Shown here piece after piece: positions 37,265-49,574 of a stretch of 64,000 nt of DNA (its first letter is position 1; the number at the start of each line of letters is the position of its first letter). Position numbers and translations under genes: made by a program. The notes under the pieces are model-generated. The model had not been told where the DNA came from. It saw only the letters and a program-made list of their open reading frames with translations, and made no database searches. The DNA lies in the NCBI GenBank assembly GCA_024138025.1, contig JAMXBD010002479.1, positions 62,001 through 126,000 of the forward strand, read 5' to 3'. This stretch comes from Combretum micranthum (Eukaryota > Streptophyta > Magnoliopsida > Myrtales > Combretaceae).

Positions 37265-38330
37265 CCTTCGATTGAAGCCACCGGTGCTTGAATTGAAGCA
37301 GCTACCAAATTTTCTTGAGTATGCCTTCTTGGAGAAGGATTCTAAGCTGCCAGTGATCATTGCTTCAGACTTATCAGATGAACAGAAAGAGCAACTAATT
37401 TCGATCCTCAAAGCACACAAGCGAGCAATTGCTTGGAAGATCTCTGATAAAAGGTGTTAATCCATCCTTCTGTACTCATAAAATTTTGTTAGAAGAAGGT
37501 TACAAGCCTGTTGTTCAACCCCAAAGAAGGCTAAACCCGAATATGAAGGATGTGGTTAAGAAGGAAGATCTGATGATGATATATCCTATATCTGATAGTT
37601 CTTGGGTTAGTCCAACACAAGTGGTACCCAAGAAAGGAGGGATGACTGTGGTCCCAAATGAGAAAAATGAACTCATTCCAATGAGAACTGTAACTGGATG
37701 GCGAGTTTGCATAGACTATAGAAGACTAAATGAAGCCACCAGAAAGGACCATTTCCCGCTGCCATTTGTAGATCAGATGTTAGAGAGGCTTGCCGGACAT
37801 ATGTACTATTGTTATCTTGATGGGATGTCGGGTACTTCCAAATACCTATAGCTCCAGAGGATCAAGAGAAAACAACATTCACCTGTCCCTATGGCACTTA
37901 TGCCTATAGGAGGATGCCCTTTGGGCTTTGTAATGCACCGGCTACATTTCAGCGGTGCATGTTAGCAATCTTTGATGATTTGGTGGGAAAATTATGGAAG
38001 TATTTATGGATGATTTCTCGGTCTTTGGAATTCATTTGGTGAATGCTTGGCTAACTTGGAGAAGGTTTTGATCCGTTGTGAAGAAACCAACCTGGTACTT
38101 AATTGGGAAAAATGCCATTTTATGTGCAAGGAAGGTATTGTGCTTGGGCACAAGGTTTCAGAGAAAGGGATTGAAGTGATCGAGCAAAGATTGAAGTCAT
38201 TGAACAACTTCCCTCCAACTTCAGTGAAGGCCATTAGAAGTTTTCTTGGACATGGTTTTTATCGACGATTCATTAAGGACTTCTCCAAAATAGCTCCCCA
38301 TGACAAGGCTATTGGAGAAGGATGCTGCCT
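37265..38330 (+). pseudogene. Athila reverse transcriptase
   Basis: The RT copies element RNA into DNA. The lead-in has LELKQLPNFLEYAFLEKDSK. 37429-37851 carries IYPISDSSWVSPTQVVPKK, RVCIDYRRLNEATRKDHFPL and CYLDGMSG. A frameshift follows at the usual GY-F-Q motif. The next frame has TFTCPYGTYAYRRMPFGL and CNAPATFQRC, then the catalytic FMDDFSVFG near 38003. 38047-38334 has NWEKCHFMCKEGIVLGH and AIRSFLGHGFYRRFIKDF. Core catalytic Asp residues are present, but several frameshifts prevent translation. Confidence 0.93.
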
Positions 38331-38384
38331 TTGATTTTGACCAAGAATGCCTTGATGCTTTCAATCTTTTGAAGGCAAAGTTGA

Positions 38385-38758
38385 CAACGCTCCGATCATG
38401 ATAGTTCCTGATTGGAACCTTCCATTTGAACTAATGTGTGATGCGAGTGACTTTGCTGTGGGTGCTGTCCTTGGACAAAGACGTGAGAAGCATTTCCGAC
38501 CAATATATCAGTAAGACGCTCAACAGTGCTCAGGAGAACTACCACAACAGAGAAGAATTATTGGCGGTAGTATTTGCTTTCGACAAATTTCGATCTTATC
38601 TTGTTTTATCTAAAGTTGTTGTGTATACAGATCATTCTGCTTTGAAGTTTTGTTGTCCAAAACTGATGCTAAACCTAGGTTGATCCGATGGATTTGCTTT
38701 TACAAGAATTTGACTTAGAGATCCGTGATAAAAAGGGAGCAAAACTTAGGCAGATCAT
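38385..38758 (+). pseudogene. Athila RNase H domain
   Basis: RNase H removes the RNA strand during copying. Visible motifs in order are LPFELMCDASDFAVGAVLGQ (with a frame change), YISKTLNSAQENYHNREELL (catalytic Glu), FAFDKFRSYLV and VVVYTDHSALKF (catalytic Asp). A frameshift after LMLNLG leads to the end DLEIRDKKGAK. It is separated from the integrase by a short shifted junction. Confidence 0.88.
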
Positions 38759-40123
38759 TTGTCAAGGTTGGAAAATCCGCAATTAAGTGACCCTGATGAG
38801 GAAGACATTGATGACAATTTTCCTGAAGAAAGACTTCTTGCAGTTTGTGAGCGTTTGAGTACTAAATTACCATGGTTTGTTGATATTGCTAACTATCTTG
38901 CTGCAGGAATTCTCCCTGATGATTTGGATCGCCATGCTAAAAAGAAGTTTTTCTCTAATTTAAAACATTATTACTGGGAGGATCCTTTTCTTTTCAGGGT
39001 TTGTGCAGATCAAGTCATAAGACGATGTGTGACTTATGAGGAAGATTGGAAGATTCTATTTGACTGCCATTCAGGCCCTACTGGGGGTCATTATAGTGCA
39101 AACCGGATAGAATAAAGTAATGGAGGTAGGTTGTTATTGGCCTTCAATTTTTAAGGATGCTCACCGTTTTGTTCTTTCTTGTGATAGATGCCAGAGAATA
39201 GGAAATACATCTAGACGGGATGAAATGCCTCAGAATTATATCTTGGCATGTGAAGTATTTGATCTTTGGGGCATTGATTTTGTTGGACGCTTCCCACATC
39301 TTTCGGGAATAAATACATACTAGTGGCAGTAGACTATGTTTTAAATGGGTGGAAGCTCAAGCTTTACCCACCAATGATGCCCGGGTAGTATGTAAATTCT
39401 TGAAAAAGCTGTTTTCAAGGTTTGGATTCCTAGAGCTATTATTAGTGACAGAGGAACACATTTCTGTAACTCTCAATTAGAAAAAGTTTTGAGGAGATAT
39501 GGGGTTACTCATCGAATCGCCACACTTACCATCCTCAGACAAGCGGTCAAGTTGAAGTGTCAAATCGAGAGTTGAAGAGGATCTCCGAAAAGACGGTTAG
39601 TCATCACAGAAGAGATTGGGCGAGAAACTAGATGATGCCTTGTGGGCGTACAGGACTGCTTACAAAACACCTTTGGGGACTACTCCCTATAGATTGGTGT
39701 ATGGGAAAGCGTGCCACCTTCCGGTGGAAATTGAACATAAGGCGTATTGGGCAATTAAGCATGTGAACTTTGATTTAAGTTCTTCGGGACTCAAAAGAAA
39801 ATTTCAGTTGAATGAATTAGATGAATGGAGGATGACTGCATATGAAAATATGAAACTTTACAAGGAGAAAGCGAAACGATTTCATGATGCACACATTCGT
39901 CATCCAAAGAAGTTCAAGGTAGGGGATCAAGTGCTTTTATTTAACTGGTTGAAGCTTTTCCCGGGAAGTTGAAATCGAGATGGTCCGGGCCTTTTCTGGT
40001 AAAGCAAATTTTTCCACATGGTGCTGTGGAATTGGAGCATCTGAGCAAGGCACGTTTAAGGTGAATGGCCAAAGAGTCTTGTACTTAGGAGGAGGAGAGA
40101 AAACGAGGACGGGAGGAGTTTAA
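38759..40123 (+). pseudogene. Athila integrase
   Basis: Integrase inserts the cDNA. The linker LSDPDEEDIDDNFPEERLL leads to the zinc region (CHSGPTGGHYSANRIE, then after a stop and shift VLSCDRCQRIG). The catalytic core follows with WGIDFVGRFP (first Asp), an ISDRGTHFC-type segment near 39447 (second Asp) and [12 protein letters not shown] near 39545 (Glu). 39616-39972 gives [38 protein letters not shown] and [13 protein letters not shown]. The end (LYLGGGE) is near 40090. At least four frame breaks occur. No chromodomain follows, as expected of Athila. Confidence 0.92.
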
Positions 40124-40194
40124 ACTCCATCCACCAGATAATTAGCTTTGAAGAGCTTGAGAACGCGAGCCAACGACGTTAAACAACAGCGCTT

Positions 40195-40212
40195 CATGGG
40201 AGGCAACCCATG
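40195..40212 (+). other. Hairpin after pol (catggg-aggcaa-cccatg)
   Basis: A perfect 6-bp stem with a 6-base loop lies just downstream of the integrase end, after 'gacgttaaacaacagcgctt'. I recall this 'gggaggcaaccca' word at the same place in many Athila/Tat-type elements. A role in RNA processing or splicing is possible but unproven. Confidence 0.6.
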
Positions 40213-40464
40213 TCTGACTTTGATAGGTAAGTTTTTCTTTTCTAGCTTTTCTATCCTAACATCCCGTTTTTGCAGATTGTTGAGCCATAGTCGAAAGAGA
40301 ACTTGAGTTTTCATGTAAGTATGGGGAAAATCACAACCAAGGAAGGTAAAGAGGAGAATTTCTTATTGCTAAGTGTTCTAGGTAAGTATTCTATCATATG
40401 CATTATTTTAAACCTTTGACACTTCGGATTTTGATCTTGAAAAAAAAAAATTTTTTGACTCCAG

Positions 40465-40741
40465 TGTAATACATAGTACACGACCAGTGTACTAGAGTAG
40501 TGTATGAATTTAGCTACTGTGCTTTCATGAGTTTTTACACTATGTGTATTAGGGTAGTGTATGTTTGCGTAGCTACTGTGAAGTCACAAGTCCATCTACA
40601 TGACTCGTGTACACTACCGTGTTCAAGATCAAGCAAGCTGTGGAGTCATGAGTGGTTCTACACGACTCGTGTAGGAGGCAGTGTATGAAAATAAGCAACC
40701 TGTGGAGTCACGAGTTGTTCTACACGACTCATGTAGGAGAG
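40465..40741 (+). repeat. Imperfect minisatellite of tacacgactcgtgtag words
   Basis: Repeated units of about 60-70 bases with a 'gtggagtcacgagt' core and the palindromic word 'ctacacgactcgtgtag', seen near 40610, 40660 and 40725. The array is cut by a solo LTR at 40742 and resumes at 45633 (gaggagtcacgagtc, 'acacgacccgtgtatc', 'gggtcgtgtac'). Confidence 0.8.
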
Positions 40742-43700
40742 TGTAAGCCCCGGAAAATTTCAATAAATAATTCCAAGATGAACTTGGAGAATAAACTCTA
40801 AAAATCACTCCAAATTAAAACCGAATTTCGACAAGTCCTAAACCATGAATGAATCCAAAAATTTCTTAATTACGAGAAAATGAAAATCCTTAAAAATAAA
40901 ATAAGAACTCAGTGGTCTTCAAATTCAAAACCACTACGTACGAAAAAATTTTATATTTACTCGGACTTATAAAAACAGGTAATATAAAGCTCAAAAACAA
41001 ATTATTAAAAAGTAAATAACGATTAACTTTCGAAAATGAAACCCAATTCAAAAATTCCAAAAACGTTAAAAGATATTAAATACTTACAAAATAAAATTTA
41101 AAATAAACTTCTCAAATTAAATATGTTGTATGAACATAAATATCAATTTCCAAATTGGCAAAGGTCTAAATCGGAAAATCACCCGAAAGCCCTAACCGGA
41201 ATACAGTAGTGTAAGTCCGGCAATCTAGCGCCCTTAGCCTTAGAGGCCGAGATGTAGTTTAAATATGTAGAATAGCTCATAATAATATGAGTTTGTTTAA
41301 AAATATCAGATTGGTAAATTTTTGACCTATTTCGAAACCATTCGGATATAGACTTCGAAAAGCGTGTCCCGGGGCTCGAGATATCAAAAATATATCAATA
41401 GTACCGCTAGACTCGTAATTTCATAAGATTTCTAAATATATCAGTTATATAATTTTTTTGGTTATAAAAGTTACAGTTATAACATTTTTATCGTATTTCC
41501 ATTATTACCGGTAATTGATTAGTCATTTGCACTATTCATTTTTATTTCATTACAAAATTTTATTATTTTTGTAAAGCCTTATATTTTTAGATAAATATTT
41601 TATATGTTATAGAAAATTTTGTTTTTCTAAAATTTAATTCGTTTCGGGTCTTTACGGGATAAGATTCTGTCTAAAACCCGATACTAAAAATATAATAAAT
41701 TAATTTAATAATTGAAAAATATTTAAGAATATTTTATTCTCATAAAATATTTTTTTAGAATTTTTGGGTTATAAAAATATTATTTATAGCCATATTGCGT
41801 ATTTTGACCGTACGGTAACATATTTGTTAAAATACTAAAATAATTCAAATAATTATTTAATTTTAATTATGAAAAATCTGCTACAATTATTTGGAATAAA
41901 TTTTCCAATTTTATTTTATTTTATTTTATTTTATTAATAAAGTACTTTTACAACCCATACCTTTAAGTACACCTTACACATATCACTTCCTTTTCACTTC
42001 AATCTTTCTACATTATCCTACAATTCATGGCAGATTTTTTACTCATTCATGGCTGCCATTGTCCTTTAATTTACTCCAATTTTGACTAAAATAAATTATA
42101 TTTCAATCCTTCTTCAAAAAGTTACATTACATATTCATTATACAATTCAAATTTGAGTCAAATTTCAATAAAATTCACTCTCTCTCCTCCTTGCCTTTCA
42201 CGTGCGCATGTCCCTTGTAGCTGCCTTTGTTTTTATTTTTTTCCTTCTTTATTACAATTAAAACACTCATTTTCTCTCACTCATTCATTTACTCACTTTC
42301 CCTCTTTCATTCTTTAACCTTTTCTCTCTCTATTTCTCTTTTTTCTTCTTCTTGTTATTGTTTCTTCAAGAACCAAACTGCCCCCACATCTTCTATTAGC
42401 TTGCACCCATATTTCTTGAAGATTTTTAAGCAAATATTCATCTCAAAGCCTCCATAGGTGATAAAGGTAAAGTGTAATGAAGGTTTCATGCATCAAATGA
42501 CCTTCCATAAGCTTAAAAGCTTAGGATGATGATGCAAAAAAATGAAACACTCCTTTTCTCTACTTTTATTATTGTATTTCATTATTTTCTTATTTAAAGT
42601 TGATATATTGTAGATCTAAATTTTTGTAGCCTTGATTTTTGTTTATACCATAGATCTTGTTATTTAAGTTGCTATTTTTGTTATTTCTTATGATTTATGC
42701 ATATATCTATCATCCACATATTCATCTTAGTGATTCATGTATTAAAAACTAGTTTAAAAGACTAGATCTGTGTTTTGGGTTCATAAATATATTAGATCTT
42801 TGTTTTATGTTCATAAGCAACTTGTAGTAGCATGATGATGGTAGGAAAATTGTAGGAAACTCAAGATTTTTTATTTTCAACAAAAATCAATTTTAAAAAT
42901 TCGGATGAAAATGGAACCATATATAGAAAAGTGGTTTTTTCAACTTCAAAATGTGTATTTTTCATTTAAAATGAAGGGCTTAGGGTATAGATACCATAAA
43001 TGAAAGATTTTGATAAGTAAAGTTTAGATCCATGATGTTTATAGCTTATTACCATGCCCTTGTTTTATGTCTATGTTCATATTAAGTATATATCTTAGTT
43101 AAACTCAAACAAAATTGTGAAATTCGTATTTTGGCGACCCCTATTTAAAAACCACTTCCCAAGTGTCAAAATGTAATTTTTACTTAAGAAAATGAAGGCT
43201 TAATATATGTATATCATCAAGACTTCTTTTTACAAGAATCAAAAGTGATTTTCAAAAGTTATTTTCAAAATAAAAATTCTATTTTCGGATTTTGGCCAAA
43301 GCCTATTTTAAAAACATGTTTACCAACTCAAAAATGAAGTTTTTATTTAAGAAATGACAGGCTCTTAGGATAGGATATGTAAGGAATGGATTTTCATGAG
43401 CTTAGATAGATTTTATCAAAAGATATAACCAAAAATGAATTTTGTAAATTCGAATCCTAACCAAGACCCATTTTTAGAACCCATGTATCAACTCCAAAAC
43501 TCATGTTTTATACGAAAAATGAAGTATATAGGTAATAGATATCATTAAGCAATGATTTTTACAAGTTAAAATGAGTTTAGGCATGAGTAAGGTGTTAAAC
43601 AAGTAATGGAATTAAAATGAAAAATTTTGAGTTAGTGATCAATTGTCAAATTCGTAATTTGAGATGATGCATAAGTAATCATTAGTATTTGAGCTCAAAT

Positions 43701-45632
43701 TGCAAGTTTTATGTGTTAAATGAAGTCCTTAGGTAATTGATATAGTAAAGCCTTAAATTTTAATGCTTTAACAAGTTTTCCCAAATGAATCATTCAAAAA
43801 GTGGATTTTCTAAAATTCGGATTTTTGAGTAAATCATATTGGAAAACATATTACAAAGTATAAAATGGAAATTTTTATGTAGAAATGAAGGTCATAAGTA
43901 ATATATATAATGAAGACTCAATTTTAACAAAAATAATTATATTTTCTTAAGTAATAAATCAAAACAAATGGAAATGATCAAAGTTAGAAAACTAGATTTT
44001 TCAAAAAGTAGTTATAGTTGAAGTCTTGCAAAATGAAGAGTTCCAAAATTTTCTTTTACCAAAAATCATCAAGACCATACATACATGAAACTCATTTCAT
44101 GCCATTCATGCTAGGAAATCACTTATATTGCATGTATGGCTAATTTATATAATAAAAACATTACAAACATTTACAAAACTATTTTTCGGAATCGGAAACC
44201 GTTACTGATCAGATCTGATCCCTCTGTTTCGAGACCTAAATGTTTTCAAAACTTAAATATAATATTAGAATTAGATAGATCTTTCGAAGTAGATAGAAAT
44301 CGATATATAATTTGCGAGATTTCGAGTTAAAATGACAAAGTTATGGCCGTTTTAAGTTGGAATTCCCGCTTAGAACGAGAATTACGAATTTGATAGTTCG
44401 TATAAGATCGTTTAGATTAGTTGAGTTGAAATACTTACTAGAGTATTTCTTCCTTTTTAGGAGATCCCAAGATCGACGATTCCCTACCACTGAATTATTA
44501 TTACTAGAAGACCGGTGATCCAATGGCCGAGTGAGTTTTCTCCTTGTTTTGTTACCTTGATTGTGCTTGTAGTTAGTTGCATTAGAATTATAGGAACAAG
44601 ATAAAAATCGATATGAATGGGGATGGGAGATATGATGAGACTGTGATGATTGTATGCTAATGAATACCAAAGCATATTGAAACCACGATTTGATTGAATA
44701 ACTGCACCGTTCATATTATTTCTGTTATATGTGTGATATTGGTTGGTCACTCTAAAGAATGTATAAATATTTTTGACCTAAGCAAAAATTAAATTGGTCA
44801 TGCATCGCATCGGACATATTGCATTTGGTAGCATGCTACTCCTATGTAGTTCGATCGGTATGGTCCGTTGTTGCCTCGTTTGGATAACGAGCCCGGTGCC
44901 AGAGCTCATTCAGGGGTACTAAGGCGTATGTGGATGCATTCTTGGATGAGCCTAGCCGAGTCGAGTGCTAAGAGCCGAGGGCTTGGGGACTAGATGCGGT
45001 CGTGTAGACTCAATACCATTCCTAACCCAAGATATGGAGGGCGTAAATCCATTCTATGTGTGGGTTCCGGATACCCATGCATAGTTGCTTGCTCACGTGT
45101 TTGTTCATGCATAGCATATGATTGATTATAACTTGATTGTTATGGTACAGAATTAAGGGAATTCTCACTAAGCTAGTGTAGCTTATACCCCAATAGTTGT
45201 TTAAATGAACATGTTATCTCAAGAATGCAAAGTGGGGGACCGAATTGGTTGGAGCCGGGAATGACTCCGGGATTTTGGCAAAGAATACGAATGTTTGAAC
45301 TTATCAACTAGGTTTTATGATTTGCCTTGTAATAGTTTTATGTAGTTGAATCTTTTGATGAATTGAAATGGAAGTTGAATGATCTGTATTTTGAAGTATA
45401 GTGATTGATATATGAAGTATAGTGGTTTGTATCTGAAGTATAGTAAATTTGTATTTCCTTTACATTGTTACTCAATTGTATCAACATAAAATGTATCATT
45501 CGATGTGTCTCCTCTATGTGTTAGACGCCTTGTACATAGTATGGAAGCCTTCGCGTGACTGGTGGTCATTCTTAGGCTTTAATATTGTGTACGGCGGACT
45601 GCCACGTTTAGGATACCCTTCGGGGCATGACA
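40742..45632 (+). mobile_element. Family B solo LTR (4891 bp) inside the Athila spacer
   Basis: It starts tgtaagccccggaaaattt and ends 'acccttcggggcatgaca'. The flanks share agag (40738-40741 and 45633-45636); a 5-bp duplication is not perfect here. There is no coding domain, so it is a solo LTR. It carries a ct-rich zone (42180-42360), six roughly 165-bp units (from 42900) and the 3' block shared with family A (from about 44270). Since it splits the Athila minisatellite, it is younger than the Athila insertion. Confidence 0.9.
42900..44090 (+). repeat. Degenerate roughly 165-bp tandem units, six visible
   Basis: The ttcg anchors are at 42900, 43123, 43284, 43449, 43651 and 43816 (steps 223, 161, 165, 202, 165). 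Each unit repeats the order 'attcggatttt', a 'cctatttaaaaac' word, 'caactcaaaatgaag', 'atgaaggcttag', 'atagatatcat' and 'tttacaag'. Confidence 0.9.
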
Positions 45633-46587
45633 AGAGAGCGTGTATGGAGACATTGCTACTGAGGAGTCACGAGTCATCCTACACGACCCGTGTATCTCGG
45701 GTCGTGTACGTCCAGTCCTTGCAATTCACGCACACGCTGGTATATTCTCTTCCCATTCTCTCTTTCCACTCCTATACAACACGACACAACACTACATCCT
45801 CTCACTCCATTACACAATCACATCACCATACTATAGGACTCACGATCGGGGATCATCATCAACGAAGGTATGTAATCAATTTATTCATATTCCTCATTAA
45901 GTGTTCTCTTTTAGTTCATCTAGCTATGCGAAAGTTGTGGAGTTTTGGAGCTTCACGAAGTTGAGACGAATTTGGGTGAAATGTGATTATATTGATGGTG
46001 TATGCATGTTGTTGTTGATCATCTTTGAAGTGCTAGTTATGTTTTCCTTTACTCTAATCATGCATGGTTTTCACGCACAAATCGCAATTCTAGGGTTCAT
46101 GTGAGATTTTTTATTGGCAAGAAAATTGGGGCTTTTGTGTTTTTAGTGCAATTAGATCATTCTAATATACAATGCACATGTTAATTTGGAGAAATTCTTG
46201 CTATATCATCCTAATTGTAATTCTGGGGCTTGTTTTTTGCGAAAATTGGGATTTGAAGGAAAATTGGTTGAAATTTTTGTGATTGAAGTTGAATTATTGT
46301 TTTAGTGACAACCATGATTCTCAACATGAGTTCTTACACGAGTGATTTTCCCGCGTTCGTGTTGATTTTAAATTTTACATTTTTTTGGTTGTACACTACC
46401 CCCACACTAGTCGTGTACAATGACTAGTGTATACACAGTTTCTATAGAACTTTCACACACTTGTTCCACTTTCGTCTCCATGTTCTTACTGTTACTTCTT
46501 ATGATTTATATGACTTCTTGTGCTATAAGTTTGAGTTCTTGTATCTCTTATTATATACTCAAATTTGTTCTCTCATTTTCATGTAGG
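45633..46587 (+). other. Athila spacer between pol and env-like ORF
   Basis: It opens with the rest of the cacg/cgtg minisatellite. Around 46395-46440 is another group ('cacactagtcgtgtac', 'gactagtgtatacac'). The segment ends in 'ctctcattttcatgtag' just before the env-like ATG; the ttttcatgtag forms a plausible 3' splice site. No other coding domain is seen. Confidence 0.6.
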
Positions 46588-47980
46588 ATGGCAAGAACGA
46601 AAGAAGTAAACAAGAAGTCTAAATCCTCTCAATCTACTTCAACACCACCTTCAAAGAAAAGAAAGGACTCACAAGCTAAAAACGCTAGTCCACTATCGTC
46701 TGATCAACTGTGGAGCAAAGCTAGGAGAACTAGGTTGGACAAGAAGCCTTTTGGAGCTCATAAGTACGTAAATTGGCCCATGCTTGCTGAGTATGACAAG
46801 GAGCAACAGATACGTGAGCTTTTGTCTTTGGGACCATGGGAACAACTGTTTGCTATTCGGACTCCTGCTTATAGGAGTATTACTTTGGAGGTGCTATCCA
46901 CTTTAAGACATGAAGAGGAGGAGGATAGGTCAATCGATGAGGATGTTTTGTCATTTCAAGCTTTTGGGAAAGTGCACAAGATTTCTTTAGCTCAATTCTA
47001 CCAGTATATGGGTCTGTACACTCAAGAGGAAATTACATCATTTGAGTTTCATTCTTTATCAGTAGGTTTACCTCGAACAGTGGAGCCTCAAGATTACTAG
47101 CATGAGCTGTGTGATTGTGCTATTCGGTATGAGCCATCTAGATCTAAAGCGTCTGCCATGGTAAGTGCTGATTTCAAGATTATTCACCACATTTTCTCTC
47201 ATGATTGGTGCTAGAAGAGTAGTAATGGAGTGGTGAATAACTTTGAGCTGAGCTATTTATATAGCATTGATAAGAGACGTACGATCAATGTTGGTATTGA
47301 GTTAGCACTTTTTCTCATTCGCCAAGCTATTGACACCCGGACAAAGGGGATATTCTGTGGAGGTTACACCAGTAAGCTGCTCATGGGAATCGAGATTTGG
47401 AAGGACCCATCACCTGATGATGTTAAGGTTGATATTAAACATGTTTTGGATGGCTCCTTCAGACATTGGGGACTTAAGAAGATACATACGGGGCAAAGTT
47501 CTTCTAGAGATTATACTACACCTCATCGATCTACCACGAGCGACCCAGCTGGCTCTCTTTGGGGATCACTTGGTGGTTCTGATGTGCTACTATCTAGACA
47601 GGAGTTCGAAGCGGCGGAAAGAAGGCATGAGAAAGAAAGGTTGAAGAATAAGAAATTTAGGAAAGCCGTTTGGAGTTTTCTCCAGACACTTGCTGGGTGT
47701 TTTTCCCCACCTTCTAGGAATCTTCCGACTTATGAGTCCTCACCTGAGAGGACTATTTTTGAGGAAACTCCACAACCTAGGGGGTATCAAAGGAAAGGGA
47801 AAGCTCCAGTTGTTGCTGAGCAGTTGACTTCTGAAGATGAAGTGGTTGCTAGCTCCGGTAATGAGGAGGAAAACTAATGACAATGAGGATGATGATAATA
47901 CAGAAGATGAAGCAGATGATGATGAGATGAGGATGGATGATGATGATGATGCAGATGAGGATGAGGAGGGGGATAAGTGA
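46588..47980 (+). pseudogene. Athila env-like ORF (ATHILA ORF-1 family)
   Basis: This ORF lies downstream of pol, where Athila elements carry a gene sometimes called env-like; its function is unproven. From ATG 46588 it gives a basic Lys/Ser-rich start (MARTKEVNKKSKSS), then PFGAHKYVNWPMLAEYDKEQ, ITLEVLSTLRHEEEE and ISLAQFYQYMGLY, the conserved Athila core. Only two stops, both TAG (47098-47100 and 47212-47214), interrupt one continuous frame to 47877. After a single-base shift an Asp/Glu-rich tail continues to TGA at 47980. A longer upstream frame starts at 46420, but the ATG right after a splice-like 'catgtag' is preferred. No clear signal peptide or membrane segment is seen after 46588. 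Confidence 0.85.
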
Positions 47981-49559
47981 TGTACCCTCGCTGGATTTGA
48001 TCTGACTTGATATATTCTTTTGTTTTCTTTTAGACTTTCTGATCTGATGGTCTGTTCTTATTGAGATCCCCTTGTGGGAAGACTCTTTTGCTGCTGAATT
48101 CTAATGTTGATGATGGATGTTTAGGATAGGTTAACTTTTTTTTTTTTTTCTTTTTAGGTCAAGCTGGCTCAATTTTGTTTAGGGTTCAGGAACCTTTACT
48201 TCTAATGGTGCTGCAGTCAGCTATTATTCCTGGAAAATGCTTTCACATGGGGAAGTTCTTATCTAAATTCCTTTATTTCTTCTTTTCCTAGTTTACATTG
48301 CATTGTGAGATACTGGGGACACTGTCTCAATTAAGTGTGGGGAAGGGGTATTTTGAAAGGAATATATTTGGGTATTGATAGATTTTGCATGTACTTGATT
48401 GATCATATTATATTGATGATGAATTTGAATTATTGAACCGAAGTTTTTAAATCAAAATTCCCCCACTTACAAGTTTGCAAATGTGCTTGGTAGTTGAATA
48501 TGAATTGAGTTAAGATAAATCTTGAAAATATACTCTTTAAAATTATTTGAATTAGCATTCAAATTAAAGTAAAAGCGACTTACATAATACCTTACTCACC
48601 TATATTGTAGTTGGTATATTTAGCTAAAATTTTAGAATAAAATCTAGGTGGGGTAATCTTACTTGCTATTTAGTAATGGAATTTAGAGTTTAGAAGTGGA
48701 TTGAAGTCCTTAGTTGAAAGTTAAACGGTTATGTTTTTAAACTTATTGACTTGTATTTTTTTTTTTTTCAAAAATTTTGAGAGCCCTCCTAATATTTTGT
48801 GAAAGAGCATATGATGTTTATCACTTGGTGATCCTTTATGAATAACCTCTTTGAATTTAAAAAAAAAAAAAAAAACAAAGCCTTTACTCCAATGACTCAA
48901 GCAATTGAGTTATGAGTATTCTGAACTTGAATGTTAAAGTGAGGGAGAGTTCGATGGGGTCCCTTTAAAACCTGGTTACTTGGGTGATGAGCCCGAGGTA
49001 TACCGACTCAATGAACTCACTATAATGAGAAGGGAGGAAATGCAAAAGTTCATATATGAGCTTTGAACAAATAATAAGAGCTGAAAAGATACGGGCTATA
49101 CCCCATCCAAAGGAAATCCCTTTGAAGGCTATAAAAAGAAATTCGAAGAGATTTAAAATGAAGGAGAAAATCCAAGGGAAAAACAAATGCAATTACTTTC
49201 ACTTTATATTATTGTGCTTAGAGAAGTGGGTGAAAAGTTTATATACTTGTTAACAGGTGGTGAAGTATAACTAGGTCTCTTTTGCTATTGTTTGACTTTG
49301 TAATTACTTTATGACTCTGGAATCTACTGTTAAATGGTGAGGATAAAGTTTGATTTACCTGGATTAATCTTAAAATTTTGATTTTAGTATGCTAATTACA
49401 TTTATACGGTAGGTTTGAGCAATAGTTACAAAGCGAGTCGGTATATTCTAAAAGACTTGATGAATGCTAAATGAACTCTGAATTTATGAAGAATTCATGG
49501 GTATATTTGATGATGGATTTTTTGTCCTTTGTTGTTTACTTGAGGTCAAGCAAACGACT
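47981..49559 (+). other. Athila 3' non-coding region with a second purine tract
   Basis: No coding domain is seen. It contains homopolymer T and A tracts (48131, 48760, 48858). A PPT-like tract at 48333-48348 (aagtgtggggaagggg) shares 12 bases with the real PPT. Open frames here look like chance. Confidence 0.7.
48333..48348 (+). other. Second polypurine tract
   Basis: aagtgtggggaagggg, compared with aagtgtggggaagtt next to the 3' LTR. It lies about 1.2 kb upstream of the true PPT and could act as an additional plus-strand primer. Confidence 0.55.
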
Positions 49560-49574
49560 AAGTGTGGGGAAGTT
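49560..49574 (+). other. Polypurine tract of the Athila element
   Basis: aagtgtggggaagtt directly precedes the 3' LTR start tgataagtgtcc. This is the normal plus-strand primer. Confidence 0.88.

Noticed and set aside
38004..38234. Antisense ORFs within the Athila pol region
   Set aside because: They are shadows of the RT and other coding frames on the opposite strand.
42227..42457. Phe/Ser/Leu-rich ORFs in ct-rich DNA (also 52956-53168 and 61529-61828)
   Set aside because: They come from the pyrimidine-rich tract of family B LTRs, differ between copies and show no conserved protein.
45449..46104. Overlapping plus-strand ORFs across the LTR end and Athila spacer
   Set aside because: They run across the LTR/Athila junction, so they cannot be one ancestral gene; no domain is seen.
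48965..49253. Overlapping ORFs on both strands in the Athila 3' non-coding region
   Set aside because: No conserved domain; opposite-strand overlap and position after the env-like ORF suggest chance frames.
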